Source: Akkermansiaceae bacterium UBA7331 (GTDB lineage Bacteria; Verrucomicrobiota; Verrucomicrobiia; Verrucomicrobiales; Akkermansiaceae). Taken from it: a stretch of 64,000 nucleotides of DNA. Shown piece by piece: positions 1 through 8,551 of the stretch. The stretch is taken from NCBI GenBank assembly GCA_002471255.1, contig DKPP01000011.1, positions 312,922 through 376,921 of the forward strand, written 5' to 3'. Position numbers and translations under genes: made by a program. The first letter of the stretch is position 1. Each line of letters begins with the position of its first letter. A model generated the notes under the pieces. That model was not told where the DNA came from and did no database searches. It saw only the letters and a list, made by a program, of their open reading frames with translations.

Positions 1-1581
1 AGTACCCGTACCCATTGCGTATGGATCGGTTTTGCCCCATTCAGGTAATACGGCACAAGCCATAGCCATGCATTTTTCAGAACCGTCAATGTCGATGACG
101 GAGCCGTCTTGCGGAGCGTCCGCTTCAGCACCTGCTAATGGTTTGAGTAAGGTGTTGCCTTGTACTTCGTGGTCGTATTCACGAATGATCGGTTCGCGAG
201 AAACGATAGCAAAGTCAGCCATGACGGTAGCAAGAGACTTGCTCAAGTCTTGGTCTGGAAGATCCATCTTGGTAAGACCCTTGCCGGATGTGAATACGGA
301 ATCAAGATTCTTAATTGGTGCGTCGTGTAGCTTGGAGTTATCTAAGCAACATACGACTTCGCCTTTATGCCAAACTTTAAGAATGCCGGTGTCATCGGAA
401 TGACCGAGTACGGTTAATTCGGTTTGGAAGGTATCAGCCAATTTTTGAAGTTCAGGAAGATCCTTTTCTTCAACGGCGATAACCATACGCTCTTGTGATT
501 CGGAAAGGAAGATTTCCCAAGAAATTAAACCGGGCTCTTTAAGAGGAGCGTTGTCGAGGAAGAGTTCGCCACCCGTTACGCTGAGCATTTCACCTGCTGC
601 AGAGGAGAAGCCACCCGCACCACAGTCAGTGATGAATACGATCAAGCCGCGTTCGCGAGCTTCCATGATGAAGTCGAGAGCCTTTTTCTCTTCAATTGGA
701 TTACCAATCTGTACGGCGGTGAAATCTTCTTCGTGGGAAGAACCGTCCAATGCTGCGGAAGAGAATGTAGCACCTTTAAGGCCGTCACGACCGGTTCTGC
801 CACCGATAACGATTACCTTTAAACCCGGGCGCATTTCTTTGTCGATGTCTTGACGTGGGATAACGCCGGCAGTACCACAGAATACTAATGGATTGTAAAT
901 GTAAGTTGGGTCAAACTGAATAGCACCATTTACGGTTGGAATACCCATACGGTTGCCATAGTCACGCACACCACGTACAACACCACGCATGATGCCTAAT
1001 GGGTGGATAACATCGTCAGCTTTAATTTCGGCCGGATCGGTGTCAGGAGCGCCAAAGCAGAAAACATCAAGAGATGCAATAGGCTTAGCGCCTTTACCTG
1101 CACCAAGGATGTCACGAATAACACCGCCAAGACCTGTGTTAGAACCTGCATATGGTTCAATAGCTGATGGGTGGTTGTGTGTTTCCGCCTTTAAGCAAAC
1201 AGCCAAGTTATCATCTAAAGTGATGAAACCTGCGTTATCGTGGAATGCACTAAGTACGAAACCGGGCTTGCGAGCCATGATTTCTTCGGAAGGATCCTTA
1301 ATGAAAGTTTTGAAAAGACTGTTGATGGCCTCTGTTTTGCCACCGTCAACGCTGTGCTGTACAGTAGCGGAGAAGATACGGTGTTTGCAGTGCTCAGACC
1401 AAGTTTGAGCGATTACTTCAAGCTCAACGTCAGTCGGGTCGCGATCGATTTCGCGGAAAATTTGTTGTACAACTTCCATATCTTCGCGAGATAAGGAAAG
1501 TTTTTGTTGCTTACTCAAAGCAAGCAAATCGTCGCTGCTAAGTTCGCGAACGGGGATGATTCGGTATGTTTTGGTGGACAT
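1..1581 (-). CDS. purL: Phosphoribosylformylglycinamidine synthase II, PurL (3' end cut by window)
   Basis: This is the catalytic subunit of FGAM synthase, fourth step of purine synthesis, which converts FGAR, ATP and glutamine-derived ammonia to FGAM in the cytoplasm. I translated the minus strand from the ATG at 1581, and 527 codons run open to the window edge. The first part carries the hallmark ETHNHPSAIEPYAG segment, the EHCKHRIF stretch and GG-rich AIR-synthase-type loops (VIGGRTGRDG, DCGAGGFSSAAGEM). It starts 33 bases after the PurS-like gene and is the third gene of a pur operon (purC, PurS-like, purL). The presence of a separate PurS-like gene suggests a PurL of the small or intermediate type that works with PurQ. 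No purQ is visible here. The C-terminal part lies outside the window, so total length cannot be judged. The function call is very safe. Confidence 0.95.
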   Translation of the reverse strand, partial: MSTKTYRIIPVRELSSDDLLALSKQQKLSLSREDMEVVQQIFREIDRDPTDVELEVIAQTWSEHCKHRIFSATVQHSVDGGKTEAINSLFKTFIKDPSEEIMARKPGFVLSAFHDNAGFITLDDNLAVCLKAETHNHPSAIEPYAGSNTGLGGVIRDILGAGKGAKPIASLDVFCFGAPDTDPAEIKADDVIHPLGIMRGVVRGVRDYGNRMGIPTVNGAIQFDPTYIYNPLVFCGTAGVIPRQDIDKEMRPGLKVIVIGGRTGRDGLKGATFSSAALDGSSHEEDFTAVQIGNPIEEKKALDFIMEARERGLIVFITDCGAGGFSSAAGEMLSVTGGELFLDNAPLKEPGLISWEIFLSESQERMVIAVEEKDLPELQKLADTFQTELTVLGHSDDTGILKVWHKGEVVCCLDNSKLHDAPIKNLDSVFTSGKGLTKMDLPDQDLSKSLATVMADFAIVSREPIIREYDHEVQGNTLLKPLAGAEADAPQDGSVIDIDGSEKCMAMACAVLPEWGKTDPYAMGTGT

Positions 1582-1614
1582 GGTCAAAATGATGAAATGA
1601 TTCGTATAAAAGAA

Positions 1615-2070
1615 TTAAGCGATCACCCAGTTGTGAATAGCAGGGTTGCATACATCTTTGGCAAATCTGGTAGATAAAGATTCTTTATCTCCTTCTCCAA
1701 AGACATAAACGCGTTGTGTAATCTTAAGATTATTGATGGTGAAAGGAAGGTTCTTTCTACCACGGTAGTTTTGCATGATGGCTTCTTTTTCCAGGTCAAG
1801 GGCACCTGCTTTCATGCCATAATCAATACGGAAAAGAGCTCCATCCAAAATAGGAGTGGTTTCTTCACTGAAAATTTGGGCGATTGGGTCAACCAAAACG
1901 CTTAGAAGGTATTCACGTGCTTTTTGTTCGTCGCCGTCGATGTCAACCGTGTAAACGCGGCTATGGCGAGAAGTGAGACCCGCATTTAATGGGGTGTATA
2001 AAAGGGAGTCGGCATTTGCCGCATCTTGGAATCGGCTGATAACTTCGAAATGGAGTGTCATATCGCTCAA
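1615..2070 (-). CDS. Tandem PurS-like protein (FGAM synthase accessory or N-terminal domain)
   Basis: A protein of 151 residues between purC and purL. PurS is normally about 80 residues and works as a dimer bridging PurL and PurQ. Here two PurS-like units appear in one chain. Unit 1 (about 4-70) ends in VYTVDIDG...VDPIAQ. Unit 2 (about 78-151) starts FRIDYGMKAGALD and ends VYVFGEGD...CNPAIHNWVI. The two units share the pattern 'VY.... / acidic turn / helix / xPxI'. This resembles the N-terminal region that precedes the catalytic part in some long bacterial PurL proteins (knowledge of the family, not a search). I infer that it supplies the PurS bridge as a pseudo-dimer, encoded separately from PurL. 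Position in the operon supports a purine role. The symbol purS is withheld because the protein is double length. Confidence 0.7.
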   Translation of the reverse strand: MSDMTLHFEVISRFQDAANADSLLYTPLNAGLTSRHSRVYTVDIDGDEQKAREYLLSVLVDPIAQIFSEETTPILDGALFRIDYGMKAGALDLEKEAIMQNYRGRKNLPFTINNLKITQRVYVFGEGDKESLSTRFAKDVCNPAIHNWVIA

Positions 2071-2137
2071 ATTTTGGGCTTAGAATGAAAAATGGAAGCC
2101 GATAGAAATACCGGCTCCCATGAAAAAAGGCTGTCGC

Positions 2138-2848
2138 TTAGGAGTTTTCTTGAAGGCGCTTAAGCACTTCTTCGTAAGCTTCCATAACGTTTCCAAGGTC
2201 TTGGCGGAAACGGTCTTTGTCCATCTTGGCACCGGTTTCGATGTCCCAAAGACGGCAAGTGTCAGGAGAAATTTCGTCGGCAAGTACGATTTTGGTAGGA
2301 TCTTCGGCCAAACGACCAAATTCGATCTTAAAGTCAACCAAAGTAAGGCCTACTTGCTTGAAGAAGTCGATAAGCACTTCGTTAACGATCTTAGCTTGTT
2401 GACGAAGGTATTCGCAATCTTCTTCGGAACCTGCGCCCAATTCACGAGCATAGTCATCATTGATGAACGGATCGCCCAAAGCGTCATCCTTGTAAGAAAA
2501 CTCAACGATTGGCTTGGTGAATTTGGTGCCTTCGGCAACTCCCATGCGCTTACTGAATGAACCAGCTGCGATGTTACGAACGATCACTTCCAAAGGAAGG
2601 ATACTTACCTTTTTAACGGTAAGGTTGATGTCATCGATGTCACCAACAAGGTGAGTGGTTACACCTTTAGCTTCAAGCATCTTGTAGATAAGTAAGGTGA
2701 TAGCCTTGTTCATTCTGCCCTTGTTTTCAAATTGGGCTTTTTTCAATGCATTGAATGCGGTTGCATCGTCTTTATACTCCATGCGTAGAACGTTTGGATC
2801 TTCTGTTGCATAAAGTCTCTTTGCCTTGCCTTCGTAAAGTGGTTGCAT
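2138..2848 (-). CDS. purC: Phosphoribosylaminoimidazole-succinocarboxamide synthase (SAICAR synthetase)
   Basis: PurC joins aspartate to CAIR using ATP in purine synthesis. The protein is 236 residues, the usual size for single-domain bacterial PurC. It opens with the family signature LYEGKAKRLY and KDDATAFNA, has the VRNIAAGSF substrate-loop motif near residue 90, and ends with the conserved LVDFKIEFG and DEISPDTCRLWD segments, where metal- and substrate-binding acids lie. The start at 2848 fits the family N terminus exactly. It is the first gene of the purC / PurS-like / purL operon (67 bases to the next gene) and has a good promoter about 30 bases upstream. No riboswitch-like fold was recognised in the short leader, so purine control is not evident from sequence. 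Confidence 0.96.
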   Translation of the reverse strand: MQPLYEGKAKRLYATEDPNVLRMEYKDDATAFNALKKAQFENKGRMNKAITLLIYKMLEAKGVTTHLVGDIDDINLTVKKVSILPLEVIVRNIAAGSFSKRMGVAEGTKFTKPIVEFSYKDDALGDPFINDDYARELGAGSEEDCEYLRQQAKIVNEVLIDFFKQVGLTLVDFKIEFGRLAEDPTKIVLADEISPDTCRLWDIETGAKMDKDRFRQDLGNVMEAYEEVLKRLQENS

Positions 2849-2884
2849 GTTGTTATGTAAGTGCGGGGGTTAAACGCGTGCGAG

Positions 2885-2913
2885 ATTCTAGTCATGACTT
2901 GGTTTTGAGTCAA
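2885..2913 (-). promoter_or_regulatory. Sigma-70-type promoter for purC
   Basis: Read on the minus strand, TTGACT (2913-2908) is followed after exactly 17 bases by TAGAAT (2890-2885). Transcription would begin near 2878, giving a leader of about 30 bases to the purC ATG. The match is 5/6 at -35 and 4/6 at -10 with ideal spacing. Confidence 0.6.
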
Positions 2914-3127
2914 GACGCATGTTTGACTGACTGAGTTCTCGTTATCATTTGTTTATCATGAATGTTCAATCTCGAGGTCCGTCGAACCTAAATGTAGTGA
3001 AAAATTTGTGATTTTAAGCTGGCTTTTTAAGAATGTTTGGGTATATGGCTATGTCGGTGTGATATTTTGTGACTGTCCTATGAATTTGTCTTGCTAGAGA
3101 GTACTCGGGGCGTATCATTAAACACGT

Positions 3128-4975
3128 ATGCACGATGACTTGGCGAAATTATTGTCTCTCGGGAAGATTAACACCGAGCTAGCCGAAACTCTTGATCAAA
3201 TCTCACCCGGAAGTTATTGCTACCATAATTCATGGGGCACCGGGAAAGTCAAAAGCTGGTCTTTACCTGCCAAGAAAATTGTAGTTGATTTCGAAAATAA
3301 GTCAGATCATGAAGTGGCCTTAGGTGCCGCTCTTCAGATTCTGACTTTTTTGTCGGAAGAGCACTTCTTGGTAAAACGTTATGAAAATTTGGATACTTTG
3401 GTTGTTCAAGCCAAGGTTGATCCTATTGGTTTAATTCGCGATATGCTTACCGCTTATGGTAATTCCATGAAGCCGGAAGAAATCGAAGCCGTCTTAAAAG
3501 GTACTGTCGTTGGTGACGCCTTTTGGAAAAACTGGTGGGATAAAGTTCGTTCCGAGCTTCGCTCCAAAGTTGAGTTTATGATGCCAACCAAAAAAGGTGA
3601 GAAAATCACCTTGCGTGAAGGCGATATTAGCTACACTCAAGCCGGATTGGAAGATTATCAAGCCACTCGCGACTTAAAAGCGAAGATTCGTATTTTAGAT
3701 GGTCTTAAAACCGATAAATTAGCAGCCAATGCGCAACTTTTATTGAAGCTTGTTGAAGCTATCGATGAAGACGTACGTAATGGTGGTAGCGTTGCTTTAC
3801 AGCAAGTGCTTGAATTAGCCGTTTTACGTGATGACTACATTGCCGCTTTAAACGTGCCTGAATTGGCTCAAGAAGTTTATCCTCTTTCCGAATTGGTGAA
3901 GGATGCTTATGAAGCTAATGACGAACGCTTCGCCGAAGTTGTTAATTTGATGCCGGCTTCTCGTCAGAAGAGCATTTATGAAGTATTAAAAACTCTTAAC
4001 GGAGATGCTTGGGTAAAAGTGATGCTTCACTTATTAAACCTTGCAGGTGCTCGTGCCACTGGTGAAGTTGCTAAGTTTATTGTTGAAAATGGTCATTCCA
4101 AAGAATTGATTAACCATTTGAAGCAAGGTTTACGTCGTCAGACTCTTTCTCCTGAAACTTTGATCTGGATGTGCCGTCAGCGTAATGAAGTAGTAAAACC
4201 TGCCTTCTCTATGGGTGTAGGTATTGCTATGATGTCACTTATCGAGCAAGACCACACTGATGGTGGCCCTCGTAAAATGCTTCGTTTGCGTAATATGATT
4301 ATGGATGATAAGACCTTGATCGATGACATGATCGGTAAGGAAGATTTGTCCGAAGTACGTCAGTTTGCAAAAGTTATCTACAACGCAGCCGCATTCACGG
4401 AACAAGAACGTGGTGCTTTGATGGCACGTATGATCAAGCTTTTCCCTGCTTTACATGAGATCGTGTTGAGCTCCGTAAGTAAAGTTTCCAAAAAGCAAGA
4501 TCCTCTTTATGTATCTTGGGCTAGCTTGGACGCTCGTAAGAAAGAGCTTGATGAGCTTGTAAACGTTAAAATTCCTGAGAATCTTCACAACAAGAAGATT
4601 TCTCGTGCTGAAGGTGACCTTCGCGAAAATGGTGGTTATCAAGATGCTAAGGAAGTGGAAAAAGTGCTTAATCGTCGCCGTAAAGAATTGGAGCAAGCTT
4701 TGGCAAGTGCTCGCGGTACCGATTTTGAAATCACCGATACTGAAAAGGTAGTAATGGGTACCAAGGTAACTTTGGAAGCTCAAGACGGTACTGTTTCAGA
4801 ATACACCATCTTAGGTGCTTGGGATACGAATCCTGAAAAGCACATTGTTTCTTATCTTTCCCAATTGGCTAAGCAATTATTGGGTCGCAAGGTTGGCGAT
4901 CAAGTGAAGTTTGTTCCAATGGATGGAGACAAGAAGCAAACCTTCACAATCCTTAAAATTGAGGCTGCTGTTTAA
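3128..4975 (+). CDS. Long GreA/GreB-type transcript cleavage factor (PVC type)
   Basis: A 615-residue protein whose last ~130 residues are a Gre factor: the second coiled-coil helix with acidic tip GDLRENGGYQDAKE (D497, E500), which in GreA/GreB enters the RNA polymerase secondary channel, then the FKBP-like C-terminal domain (GTKVTLEAQDGTVSEYTILG, ending TFTILKIEAAV). Ordinary GreA is about 158 residues. The extra ~480 N-terminal residues are mainly helical, preceded by a small beta-rich segment (about 30-72, YHNSWGTGKVKSW...KKIVVDF) reminiscent of CarD/Tudor-like modules. Chlamydiae and other PVC bacteria are known to carry a similarly long GreA. Both tip acids are kept, so stimulation of transcript cleavage is likely. 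Stand-alone gene with its own terminator. What the N-terminal part binds is unknown. Confidence 0.8.
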   Translation: MHDDLAKLLSLGKINTELAETLDQISPGSYCYHNSWGTGKVKSWSLPAKKIVVDFENKSDHEVALGAALQILTFLSEEHFLVKRYENLDTLVVQAKVDPIGLIRDMLTAYGNSMKPEEIEAVLKGTVVGDAFWKNWWDKVRSELRSKVEFMMPTKKGEKITLREGDISYTQAGLEDYQATRDLKAKIRILDGLKTDKLAANAQLLLKLVEAIDEDVRNGGSVALQQVLELAVLRDDYIAALNVPELAQEVYPLSELVKDAYEANDERFAEVVNLMPASRQKSIYEVLKTLNGDAWVKVMLHLLNLAGARATGEVAKFIVENGHSKELINHLKQGLRRQTLSPETLIWMCRQRNEVVKPAFSMGVGIAMMSLIEQDHTDGGPRKMLRLRNMIMDDKTLIDDMIGKEDLSEVRQFAKVIYNAAAFTEQERGALMARMIKLFPALHEIVLSSVSKVSKKQDPLYVSWASLDARKKELDELVNVKIPENLHNKKISRAEGDLRENGGYQDAKEVEKVLNRRRKELEQALASARGTDFEITDTEKVVMGTKVTLEAQDGTVSEYTILGAWDTNPEKHIVSYLSQLAKQLLGRKVGDQVKFVPMDGDKKQTFTILKIEAAV

Positions 4976-4993
4976 GTAATCTCAACTTGATTT

Positions 4994-5039
4994 TTAAGAG
5001 ACCATCTTTGCTCTATATGAGCGGATGGTCTCTTTTTTT
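4994..5039 (+). terminator. Intrinsic terminator of the long Gre factor gene
   Basis: The stem AAGAGACCATC / GATGGTCTCTT (arms 4996-5006 and 5024-5034) overlaps the start of a run of T residues to 5039. It begins about 20 bases after the stop codon. Confidence 0.85.
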
Positions 5040-5071
5040 ATGCTTTTATTGATTCCCTACGATATGTAGAT

Positions 5072-5108
5072 AATAAAAAGACCGGCACATCGTAGTGATG
5101 TGCCGGTC
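5072..5108 (-). terminator. Intrinsic terminator after gcvP
   Basis: Perfect 12-bp stem GACCGGCACATC / GATGTGCCGGTC (5080-5091 and 5097-5108) with a 5-base loop. On the minus strand it is followed by CTTTTTATTA. It lies 28 bases past the gcvP stop. Confidence 0.85.
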
Positions 5109-5136
5109 CTCTGAAATAAATTAACTCTTGAAGTAA

Positions 5137-8025
5137 TTAGGAATTAATTCCAAAGCTTTTAGCGTATTCCTCAACGGTGTCGCAAGAGCAAACAAGGTTT
5201 CTGTCACCATAAACGTTGTCAACACGGCCGCTGTATGGCCAGAACTTGTGGGTTCTCAATCCTGCTACAGGATAACCTGCTTCAGAACGTGAGTATGGGT
5301 GAGACCATTCATCAGCTGTCACCATTTGGGCTGTGTGAGGTGCGTTTTTAAGAACGTTATCGGTTGCGTCGGCTTTGCCATTAATGACGTCCATGATTTC
5401 ACCATGGATTTTGATCATAGCTTCGATGAAACGATCAAGCTCTTCTTTAGATTCGGATTCGGTCGGCTCTACCATCAATGTTCCCGGAACTGGGAAAGAC
5501 ATGGTTGGTGCGTGGAAACCATAGTCCATTAAACGCTTGGCGATGTCGTCAACTGTTAAACCTGCGTCGTGATTGAGTTCACGTGGGTCAAGAATACATT
5601 CGTGGGCAACAAGTCCCTTATTACCGGAGTAAAGTACAGGATAGAAGCTACCTAATTTCTTAGCAATATAGTTTGCGTTAAGAATAGCAACTTCGGTGGC
5701 CTGTTTCAAACCTTCCGGACCCATCATGGCGATGTACATCCAAGTGATAGGTGCGATAGATGCACTACCCCAAGCTGCTGAAGAAACTGCTCCCGTATCA
5801 TTACCAAGGCTGATGTGGCCTGGAAGGTATTCTACAAGGTGCTTGGCTACACCGATTGGGCCAATGCCCGGGCCGCCACCACCGTGTGGCATAGCAAAGG
5901 TTTTGTGAAGGTTCAAGTGGCAAACGTCTGCTCCAATGTTGCCTGGGCTGGTTAAACCAACTTGAGCGTTCATGTTGGCACCGTCCATGAATACCTGTCC
6001 ACCGTTTTCGTGGATGATATTGCAAAGTTCGGCAATAGGTGCTTCATATACACCGTGAGTAGATGGATAGGTCACCATGATGCAAGATAAATGCTCACGA
6101 TGTTTTTCCGCTTGTACTTTAAGGTCATCCATATCGATGTTACCTTTATCATCACATTTAACAGGAACGATCTTAAGACCGGCCATAGCAGCGGAGGCAG
6201 GGTTTGTGCCGTGTGCTGAGTTAGGGATGAGGCAGATATTGCGATGTCCTTGTCCTTGTGCGATTTGATAGCGACGGATCGCTAATAGACCGGTGTATTC
6301 GCCGGAAGCGCCTGAGGTGGCTTGCAATGATACGGCGGCAAAACCGGTAATGATGGAAAGGCGATCTGCCAATTTGGTAAGCATTTCACGAATGCCAACG
6401 GATTGGTCTGCCGGTACGAATGGGTGAAGTGAAGCTGCTTCAGGCCAAGTAATTGGCATCATTTCAGCGGCTGCATTAAGTTTCATCGTGCAAGAACCCA
6501 ATGGAATCATTGCTTCATTAAGAGCCAAGTCACGGGATTCAAGACGTTTGATGTAACGCATCATTTCCGTTTCGGAATGATAGGAATTAAAGGCTTTTTC
6601 TTCACAGAAAGGAGTCGTTCTGTTAAATGAAGCATCCCAAGCAGGGGTGTCATTTTTACCCAAGAAGTAATCGTGAAGGCTGTCTTCTTCGGTAACTTCA
6701 GGGTTAACGGAAGAGGAAAGGGCGCGAGCCAATGCAATCACGTCACGAGAAGATGTGGTTTCATCAAGAGAGATGGAAACACGATTTTCATCAAGCTTGC
6801 AAATGTTGTAGCCGGCTTGTAATGCGCTAGCGACTGCTTCAGCAGCTTTACCTTCGGTGCGGATGACGATGGTGTCGAAGAAGTTTGTCGTTTCAAGTTC
6901 CAAGTTGTTGCTGTCCTTGACGGATTTAGCAAGCATTTTGGTATGTCCATGAATGATGTTGGCGATCTTCTTCAAACCTTCAGGACCATGATAAACGGCA
7001 TAAAATGTGGCAAGTACGGCTACGAGTACTTGAGAAGTACAAATGTTGGAAGTAGCTTTATCGCGGCGAATGTGTTGTTCGCGAGTTTGTAAAGCAAGTC
7101 TGTATGCAGGGCGACCTTGAGAGTCGATAGACATACCGATGATACGACCAGGGATACGACGCTTCAACTCATCTGTGCAAGACATGTAAGCGGCATGAGG
7201 ACCACCAAAGCCCATTGGTACACCAAAACGTTGGGTAGTACCCACGCAGATGTCTGCACCAAAGCTGCCAGGTTCGCGAAGTACTGTTAATGCCATTAAA
7301 TCGGCAGCTACTACGCAAAGAGCCTTTTGCTCGTGTACTTTGTTGAAGAACTCAGTGTAATCTTCGATATTACCAAGAGTATCTGGATATTGTACTAATA
7401 CACCGCAGAGGTCGCTTCCGATGGATGCAGGATCAAATGTCTTCCAGTCACCTACGATGATGTCGATGCCTTGGAACTCAGTGCGGGTTTTGATGATGCT
7501 GATTGTTTGTGGTAAGCAAGTATCGGCAATAAAGAAAGTCTTAGCCTTTGGCTTAGCACTGTAGCAGAGATAAACGGCTTCAGCAGCTGCGGTGCCTTCA
7601 TCCAATAAAGATGCGTTGGCAATCGGTAAGCCGGTTAAGGAAGAAACCATTGTTTGGAAGTTCATGAGCATTTCCAAACGACCTTGTGCAATCTCAGCTT
7701 GATATGGGGTGTAAGCTGTGTACCAACCCGGATTTTCCAATACGTTACGAACGATAACCGCAGGAGAATTGGTGCCGTAATAACCTTGTCCAATATATGA
7801 TTTAAGCAACTTATTTTTGGATAAGATAGCTTTTAACTCGGTCAAAGCGTCTGCTTCGGAGCGAGCAGGAGGCAATGGAAGAGATTCGCTTAAACGAATG
7901 TTTTGAGGGATTACGTCGGTGATCAATGCGTCTAAGGAGTCGTAGCCGAGATCCTTAAGCATATTGTCGCGATCGATGCCTACCGGCCCGATATGACGAG
8001 ATACAAAGTCTGGTTGGGAATTCAT
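5137..8025 (-). CDS. gcvP: Glycine dehydrogenase (decarboxylating), glycine cleavage P protein
   Basis: The P protein decarboxylates glycine with PLP and passes the aminomethyl group to lipoyl-GcvH. It is the undivided form, 962 residues from the chosen start, with N- and C-terminal halves in one chain like the E. coli enzyme (957). The PLP lysine is K708 in HLNLHKTFAMPHGGGGPG, and the glycine-rich loop follows directly. An in-frame start 72 bases upstream (8097) would add 24 residues, but that stretch overlaps an intrinsic terminator hairpin and lacks family similarity. MNSQPDFVSRHIGP at 8025 matches the usual N terminus. It is the last gene of gcvT-gcvH-gcvP, with an 87-base gap after gcvH. 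It ends before a strong terminator. Confidence 0.96.
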   Translation of the reverse strand: MNSQPDFVSRHIGPVGIDRDNMLKDLGYDSLDALITDVIPQNIRLSESLPLPPARSEADALTELKAILSKNKLLKSYIGQGYYGTNSPAVIVRNVLENPGWYTAYTPYQAEIAQGRLEMLMNFQTMVSSLTGLPIANASLLDEGTAAAEAVYLCYSAKPKAKTFFIADTCLPQTISIIKTRTEFQGIDIIVGDWKTFDPASIGSDLCGVLVQYPDTLGNIEDYTEFFNKVHEQKALCVVAADLMALTVLREPGSFGADICVGTTQRFGVPMGFGGPHAAYMSCTDELKRRIPGRIIGMSIDSQGRPAYRLALQTREQHIRRDKATSNICTSQVLVAVLATFYAVYHGPEGLKKIANIIHGHTKMLAKSVKDSNNLELETTNFFDTIVIRTEGKAAEAVASALQAGYNICKLDENRVSISLDETTSSRDVIALARALSSSVNPEVTEEDSLHDYFLGKNDTPAWDASFNRTTPFCEEKAFNSYHSETEMMRYIKRLESRDLALNEAMIPLGSCTMKLNAAAEMMPITWPEAASLHPFVPADQSVGIREMLTKLADRLSIITGFAAVSLQATSGASGEYTGLLAIRRYQIAQGQGHRNICLIPNSAHGTNPASAAMAGLKIVPVKCDDKGNIDMDDLKVQAEKHREHLSCIMVTYPSTHGVYEAPIAELCNIIHENGGQVFMDGANMNAQVGLTSPGNIGADVCHLNLHKTFAMPHGGGGPGIGPIGVAKHLVEYLPGHISLGNDTGAVSSAAWGSASIAPITWMYIAMMGPEGLKQATEVAILNANYIAKKLGSFYPVLYSGNKGLVAHECILDPRELNHDAGLTVDDIAKRLMDYGFHAPTMSFPVPGTLMVEPTESESKEELDRFIEAMIKIHGEIMDVINGKADATDNVLKNAPHTAQMVTADEWSHPYSRSEAGYPVAGLRTHKFWPYSGRVDNVYGDRNLVCSCDTVEEYAKSFGINS

Positions 8026-8060
8026 GCGTGGAAAACTGGGAATGATTTCTGAGAAAAGGG

Positions 8061-8095
8061 AAAAGCAAAAGCCCCGGTAGGTTTCTCTCCGGGGC
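8061..8095 (-). terminator. Intrinsic terminator between gcvH and gcvP
   Basis: GCCCCGG / CCGGGGC arms (8071-8077 and 8089-8095) with an 11-base loop. On the minus strand it is followed by TTTTGCTTTT. It lies 18 bases after the gcvH stop and ends 36 bases before the gcvP ATG, so it would reduce or control gcvP expression. Confidence 0.65.
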
Positions 8096-8112
8096 AAAGC
8101 TTGGTTTGATGA

Positions 8113-8493
8113 TTAGGAGCAGAAGCTTTCGTAATCGGAAGCACTCAACAAATCATCAGTTTCGCCTGGCATTTCAAGGCGAATCTTGTAGATCCAGCCT
8201 GCACCGTATGGATCGGAGTTTACAAGGGCAGGATCATTTGAAAGTTCTTCGTTTACTTCAAGGATTTCACCGGAAAGAGGGGTGTAAACATCACTTGCAG
8301 CTTTTACGGATTCAACAACGGCAACGCTGTCGCCGGAAGAAACGGTAGCACCAACTTCTGGAAGGTCAACGAATACTACGTCTGATAATTCAGCTTGAGC
8401 GTGATCGCTGATACCAACTGTAGCGATATCGCCGTCGATTTCTACCCATTCGTGATCGCGGGAATAAAGGAGATTTTGTGGAACGTCGTGCAT
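8113..8493 (-). CDS. gcvH: Glycine cleavage system H protein
   Basis: H protein is the lipoyl carrier shuttling the aminomethyl intermediate between P, T and L proteins. The 126-residue length is typical. The lipoylation lysine is K64 in VESVKAASDVYTP, preceded by the conserved HEWVEIDGDIATVGISDHAQ and DVVFVDLPEVG segments. The C-terminal part (NSDPYGAGWIYKIRL) is intact. It sits between gcvT (58-base gap) and gcvP, with a terminator hairpin just after its stop. Lipoate ligase or LipA/LipB genes needed for its modification are not in this window. Confidence 0.96.
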   Translation of the reverse strand: MHDVPQNLLYSRDHEWVEIDGDIATVGISDHAQAELSDVVFVDLPEVGATVSSGDSVAVVESVKAASDVYTPLSGEILEVNEELSNDPALVNSDPYGAGWIYKIRLEMPGETDDLLSASDYESFCS

Positions 8494-8551
8494 AATATAA
8501 TAGATTTAATTGTTTACGATTTGTGAAATTGTTCTTTAGTGTTTGTGGGAA

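Noticed and set aside
989..1408. Open frame on the plus strand opposite purL
   Set aside because: No start context or family similarity. It is a codon-bias shadow of purL.
8026..8097. 24-residue N-terminal extension of GcvP
   Set aside because: The stretch contains a terminator hairpin and no family similarity, so the start at 8025 was taken.
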